A stretch of 64,000 bases of DNA from Photobacterium frigidiphilum (GTDB lineage Bacteria > Pseudomonadota > Gammaproteobacteria > Enterobacterales > Vibrionaceae). The notes under the pieces are model-generated. The model had not been told where the DNA came from. It did no database searches and was given only the letters and a program-made list of their open reading frames with translations. The translations under genes were made by a program, and so were the position numbers. Of this stretch, positions 61,032-64,000 are shown piece after piece (the stretch's first letter is position 1; the number at the start of each line of letters is the position of its first letter). Location: contig NZ_PYMJ01000010.1 in assembly GCF_003025615.1 (NCBI RefSeq), positions 119,399 to 183,398 on the forward strand. The letters are read 5' to 3'.

Positions 61032-62939
61032 ATGAAGATTGAATCCCTAATAACCAATCAATTAATTTGCTTAGATCTTAAAGCGACAAATAAAAAAGAG
61101 GTGCTAATTGAAATGGCAACTCTTCTTGAAAGCACTCAATGCATTTCTGACAAAAAAGCTTATTTATCAGACGTATGGGCACGAGAAGACATTAGTAGCA
61201 CAGGCTTTGAAGATGGTATCGCAATTCCTCACGCGAAGAGTGCAGCAGTTATTAAACCCGCTGTTGCTGTCGGTATTAGCCGTGCTGGTATAGAGTACGG
61301 TGCAGATGATGGTGAACTGTCTAATATATTCTTTATGATCGCATCACCCGATGGTGGCGATAATCACCACATTGAAGTACTAGCACAAATTTCTAGTAAA
61401 TTAATTGAAGATGGATTCACAGATAAACTTCGTGCAGCAAAAACAGCAGAAGAAGCCGTCACGTTATTAACGCAAATAACGCCACAGAAAAAAGCACAAC
61501 CAACTATGCAACCAACACAACCTGAAGTACCAGCCTCCTCTTTTAAAGCATCACTAGGTCGAATGAAACAACACTTGTTGTTTGGTACGTCGCACATGAT
61601 TCCATTCATTGTTGCTGGTGGTGTTTTACTTTCTTTATCAGTGATGATTTCAGGTAAAGGTGCAGTGCCAGAAACCGGTGTATTAAAAGACATCGCTGAA
61701 ATGGGTATTGCAGGGTTAACCTTATTTACCGCTATTTTGGGTGGCTATATTGCTTACTCAATTGCTGATAAACCAGGTTTAGCACCCGGAATGATTGGTT
61801 CATGGATTGCAGTTCAACAATATAATACGGGATTCTTAGGTGCCATTGTCGTCGGCTTTATTGCAGGCTTTGTTGTGCAGCAACTTAAACGTATTAAGCT
61901 GCCTGATAGTATGACGTCACTCGGCTCGATATTTATCTACCCACTGATTGGTACATTCATCGTATGTAGTATCGTAATGTGGGGCATTGGTGAACCCATT
62001 GCACACATGATGACATCAATGAATGAATGGCTAGCAGGCATGGCTGGCAGCGGTAAGGTACTACTCGGTGCAATTCTTGGTGGTATGACTGCATTTGATA
62101 TGGGTGGCCCAATCAATAAAGTCGCAACACTGTTTGCGCAAACTCAAGTTGATACACAGCCATGGTTAATGGGTGGTGTAGGCATCGCGATTTGTGTTCC
62201 ACCACTGGGTATGGCACTGGCGACTATTTTATCACCTAAACGCTATAAGAAAGATGAACGTGAAGCAGGTAAAGCAGCCGCTATCATGGGTATGATTGGT
62301 ATTACCGAAGGTGCGATTCCATTTGCTGCAGCTGACCCAATACGTGTTATTCCTGCCATTGTTGTAGGTGGTATTGTGGGTAACGTCACTGGCTTCATGT
62401 TTAACGTATTGAACCACGCACCTTGGGGTGGCTGGATTGTACTGCCTGTTGTAGACGGTAAAATTGGCTACATTGTAGGTACGATTGCAGGTGCTGTTGT
62501 TACTGCACTTATCGTTAACTTACTGAAGAAACCAGTTACTGAAGAAGATGAAAACGAAACAATGAATTACACGCCTGTTGAATCAATTTCTGAAGAAGGT
62601 GTGGCACAGGTACTTGCAATTACATCATGTCCATCAGGTGTTGCGCACACTTTTCTTGCAGCAAAAAGTTTAGAAAAAGCAGCAAGTAAGTTAGGCATTA
62701 AAATTAAAGTCGAAACCCAAGGTGCTAACGGTATTGTAAACCGATTAACCGCAAAAGATGTCGCTAATGCAGAGCTGGTTATCTTTGCTCACGATGTCGC
62801 GATTAAAGAAATTCAACGCTTTGATGGCATGCATATTGTCGATACAAAAACCAAAGAAGCAATGAATAATGCAGAGCAACTGATTCGAGCTAACCTAGCT
62901 CAAGCTAAAAGTGATTCAGCAGTAACGGCAAATGCATAA
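61032..62939 (+). CDS. PTS fructose/mannose-type permease IIA-IIC-IIB
   Basis: A 635-residue membrane permease of the fructose PTS superfamily with all three domains in the order A-C-B. IIA (residues about 1-150) has the active His in GIAIPHAKS. IIC (about 175-500) has about eight helices (HMIPFIVAGGVLLSLSVMIS). IIB (about 530-630) has the active Cys in ITSCPSGVAHTFLAAKSLEK. This architecture, A-C-B, is shared with a mannose-type permease of vibrios and differs from E. coli FruA (B'BC). The sugar is probably mannose or fructose. GGAG precedes the ATG. The upstream leader is duplicated (60830-60991). Confidence 0.92.
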   Translation: MKIESLITNQLICLDLKATNKKEVLIEMATLLESTQCISDKKAYLSDVWAREDISSTGFEDGIAIPHAKSAAVIKPAVAVGISRAGIEYGADDGELSNIFFMIASPDGGDNHHIEVLAQISSKLIEDGFTDKLRAAKTAEEAVTLLTQITPQKKAQPTMQPTQPEVPASSFKASLGRMKQHLLFGTSHMIPFIVAGGVLLSLSVMISGKGAVPETGVLKDIAEMGIAGLTLFTAILGGYIAYSIADKPGLAPGMIGSWIAVQQYNTGFLGAIVVGFIAGFVVQQLKRIKLPDSMTSLGSIFIYPLIGTFIVCSIVMWGIGEPIAHMMTSMNEWLAGMAGSGKVLLGAILGGMTAFDMGGPINKVATLFAQTQVDTQPWLMGGVGIAICVPPLGMALATILSPKRYKKDEREAGKAAAIMGMIGITEGAIPFAAADPIRVIPAIVVGGIVGNVTGFMFNVLNHAPWGGWIVLPVVDGKIGYIVGTIAGAVVTALIVNLLKKPVTEEDENETMNYTPVESISEEGVAQVLAITSCPSGVAHTFLAAKSLEKAASKLGIKIKVETQGANGIVNRLTAKDVANAELVIFAHDVAIKEIQRFDGMHIVDTKTKEAMNNAEQLIRANLAQAKSDSAVTANA

Positions 62940-63012
62940 ACCCTGAGACTAAGGCTGAGAGTAATATTAAACATCAGTGATTCCTGATAGGAAATAACGT
63001 TAGACAATATTC

Positions 63013-63040
63013 AAAGGCAGGTTCCCCTACCTGCCTTTTC
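63013..63040 (+). terminator. Terminator of the PTS permease gene
   Basis: AAAGGCAGGT (63013-63022), loop TCCCCT, ACCTGCCTTT (63029-63038), then T. It stands 74 bases after the stop codon. Confidence 0.85.
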
Positions 63041-63055
63041 TTATTTCTAAATGGC

Positions 63056-63115
63056 TATACCCAAGTCACCTCAAGATGCTCGTTTCAGCGAGAATCTTGA
63101 GGTGACTTGGGTATA
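63056..63115. repeat. Perfect short copy of the palindromic element
   Basis: TATACCCAAGTCACCTCAAG and ATTCTTGAGG-type arms close on a GCTCGTTTCAGCGAG centre: a 60-bp near-perfect palindrome between the PTS terminator and the convergent membrane-protein gene. It matches one end of the long elements in inverted orientation. Confidence 0.92.
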
Positions 63116-63127
63116 AGAGGGAAAGTT

Positions 63128-63574
63128 TTAACTCGTAGCGTGTGACAATCGAATACCATCACGAATATTTAACCCTAATAAAATAGCATTCGTCGCCCCA
63201 GCAATTAATTCAATGCCCTGTACAGCCCAATATAGCGAATCAAATTGACCAGCTACCGACCAACGCGCTAAAAAAATCGCAGCAGGTATAAGAATAACCA
63301 CACCATTAGCGGCTGCAATTTTCATTCTTTTTTGCTTAACCGCTAATGCCCCCTGAACTTTCGCGCCATACAGTTTGTTCGCAGTTATTCCCGTCGTCAT
63401 CATTGCGATAACCAATAACCCGACACTGTATAAAATAGTCTGTTTAACTTGTGCAATTATTTCATGATCACCAAATATATCGGCGAAAAGGCTACTTGAA
63501 AAAAATGAGACAATCATAAGGAAAGCTATAACCGCTGCCGTTTTATGTATACGTTTCATTGTTACCCTATTCAT
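63128..63574 (-). CDS. Small four-helix membrane protein
   Basis: A 148-residue integral membrane protein with about four helices (AVIAFLMIVSFFSSSLFA, ILYSVGLLVIAMMTTG, AANGVVILIPAAIFLARW, GIELIAGATNAILLGL). I do not recognise a named family; the gene next to it is a cytochrome c' fragment, so a role near the respiratory chain is possible but unsupported. AGGGG precedes the first ATG. Confidence 0.75.
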   Translation of the reverse strand: MNRVTMKRIHKTAAVIAFLMIVSFFSSSLFADIFGDHEIIAQVKQTILYSVGLLVIAMMTTGITANKLYGAKVQGALAVKQKRMKIAAANGVVILIPAAIFLARWSVAGQFDSLYWAVQGIELIAGATNAILLGLNIRDGIRLSHATS

Positions 63575-63642
63575 AACATCCCCTTATTGTTTGGTCTTAA
63601 TGTAAATCTTAGTGCTAACTCTTAAATAAATTGAAATGAACC

Positions 63643-63891
63643 TTACCAAGCTGAACGATACTGGCGATGGCAACCTTTACACGTGCCATTTACTTGCTTT
63701 AAACCTAGTTTTGCTAACGCTGTATCTTCACGCTCAACACCCTCTAGCATATCGGCATAACCTTGCTCCATCTGCGACATCAAGGCATTAAACTTTGCGG
63801 GCTTACTCCATATTGATGATTTGGCGCGGCTACCTGCATCACTCCCTTTTGGAAACGCGCTTTGTAGCTCGATTTGCATATTTTCATCCAT
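63643..63891 (-). pseudogene. Cytochrome c' C-terminal fragment
   Basis: The last 82 residues of a cytochrome c' (typical length about 150). The segment LQSAFPKGSDAGSRAKSSIW and the heme site CKGCHRQYRS are clear. The N-terminal half, including residues that form the first helix and the distal heme face, is missing. Directly upstream, in the expected reading frame, a TGA stop occurs within a 23-bp repeat array (63888-63979), so the nominal ATG at 63891 is probably accidental. The full gene was likely broken by the repeat or by a rearrangement. Confidence 0.7.
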
Positions 63892-63997
63892 CCCGATCGC
63901 TCAATAACACTGATGCCGATCAGCCAATACCATTCATGGCGATCACCTAATAACATCGATGCCGATCACTTTGGTTAAAAATGTTATTGAGCGATCG
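63888..63997. repeat. 23-bp tandem repeats within a 16-bp inverted repeat
   Basis: Units of 23 bases sharing a GATGCCGATCA-type core occur at 63888-63910, 63911-63933 and 63934-63956, with a partial unit at 63957-63979. CGATCGCTCAATAACA (63894-63909) and its exact complement TGTTATTGAGCGATCG (63982-63997) enclose the array. It lies at the truncated end of the cytochrome c' fragment. The window stops just after the right arm. Confidence 0.8.
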
Positions 63998-64000
63998 ACT

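Noticed and set aside
1..64000. CRISPR array, tRNA or rRNA genes
   Set aside because: No regularly spaced direct repeats with unique spacers were seen, and no tRNA-like cloverleaf or rRNA segment was recognised by eye; a tRNA scan could still find one.

Overview
The window looks like a chromosomal segment of a marine gammaproteobacterium of the Vibrionaceae, most likely Photobacterium. The basis is family-level: AT-rich sequence, two methyl-accepting chemotaxis proteins, a DUF2860 outer-membrane protein, a YjjI/YjjW pair, AroH, SelO, LpxL, NapEABC, an AGCS symporter and PTS permeases of vibrio type. No rRNA, tRNA, CRISPR array, complete insertion sequence or complete prophage is visible.

Layout. 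1-7.7 kb: the tail of a chemoreceptor, an LdtD-type L,D-transpeptidase, a DUF333 lipoprotein, then an uncharacterised glycyl radical enzyme with its activase (yjjI-yjjW) and a convergent LysR regulator. 7.8-15.7 kb: folE, divergent moeA-moeB, a CNT nucleoside transporter, an alpha/beta hydrolase and an orphan OppA. 15.9-20.2 kb: a probable acquired module with a LysR regulator, a divergent quinone reductase and SDR, and a frameshifted tyrosine recombinase; related AT-rich inverted repeats lie at both edges. 20.2-30.1 kb: CvfB, an unknown two-TM protein, DUF2860, a second chemoreceptor, SelO and an acyltransferase. 30.1-37 kb: a structured repeat, a PEP-synthase-like pseudoenzyme, aroH, yajQ, a DnaJ-related protein, a pirin and lpxL. 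37-41.4 kb: a nap operon that retains napE, A, B and C but no napD, then a winged-helix gene. 41.5-49.6 kb: an M50 protease, yajD, and a three-gene DUF2760 / Hsp70 / Hsp70-DUF3731 cluster with no visible co-chaperone. 49.7-55 kb: a GntR-controlled ABC exporter operon, a secreted RNase T2 and a zinc-ribbon protein. 55.5-64 kb: an AGCS symporter, small exported proteins, RhtB, two PTS genes and a cytochrome c' fragment next to a 23-bp repeat array.

How they work together. Anaerobic metabolism recurs (glycyl radical enzyme, molybdopterin assembly by MoeA/MoeB, molybdenum-dependent periplasmic nitrate reductase, cytochrome c'), but these loci are not one operon. Envelope maintenance (LdtD, LpxL, OppA, lipoproteins) and nutrient uptake (CNT, AGCS, PTS, RhtB) fill most of the rest.

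The most unusual items are: (1) a dispersed palindromic element, seen six times in long, short, truncated and heptamer-expanded forms, whose best copy folds into two internal stem-loops enclosed by terminal inverted repeats; (2) the twin Hsp70/DUF2760 cluster; (3) a PpsA C-terminal-domain paralogue that seems to have lost its catalytic Cys; (4) the napD-less nap operon; (5) the decayed recombinase module; and (6) a duplicated, partly interrupted leader in front of two PTS genes.
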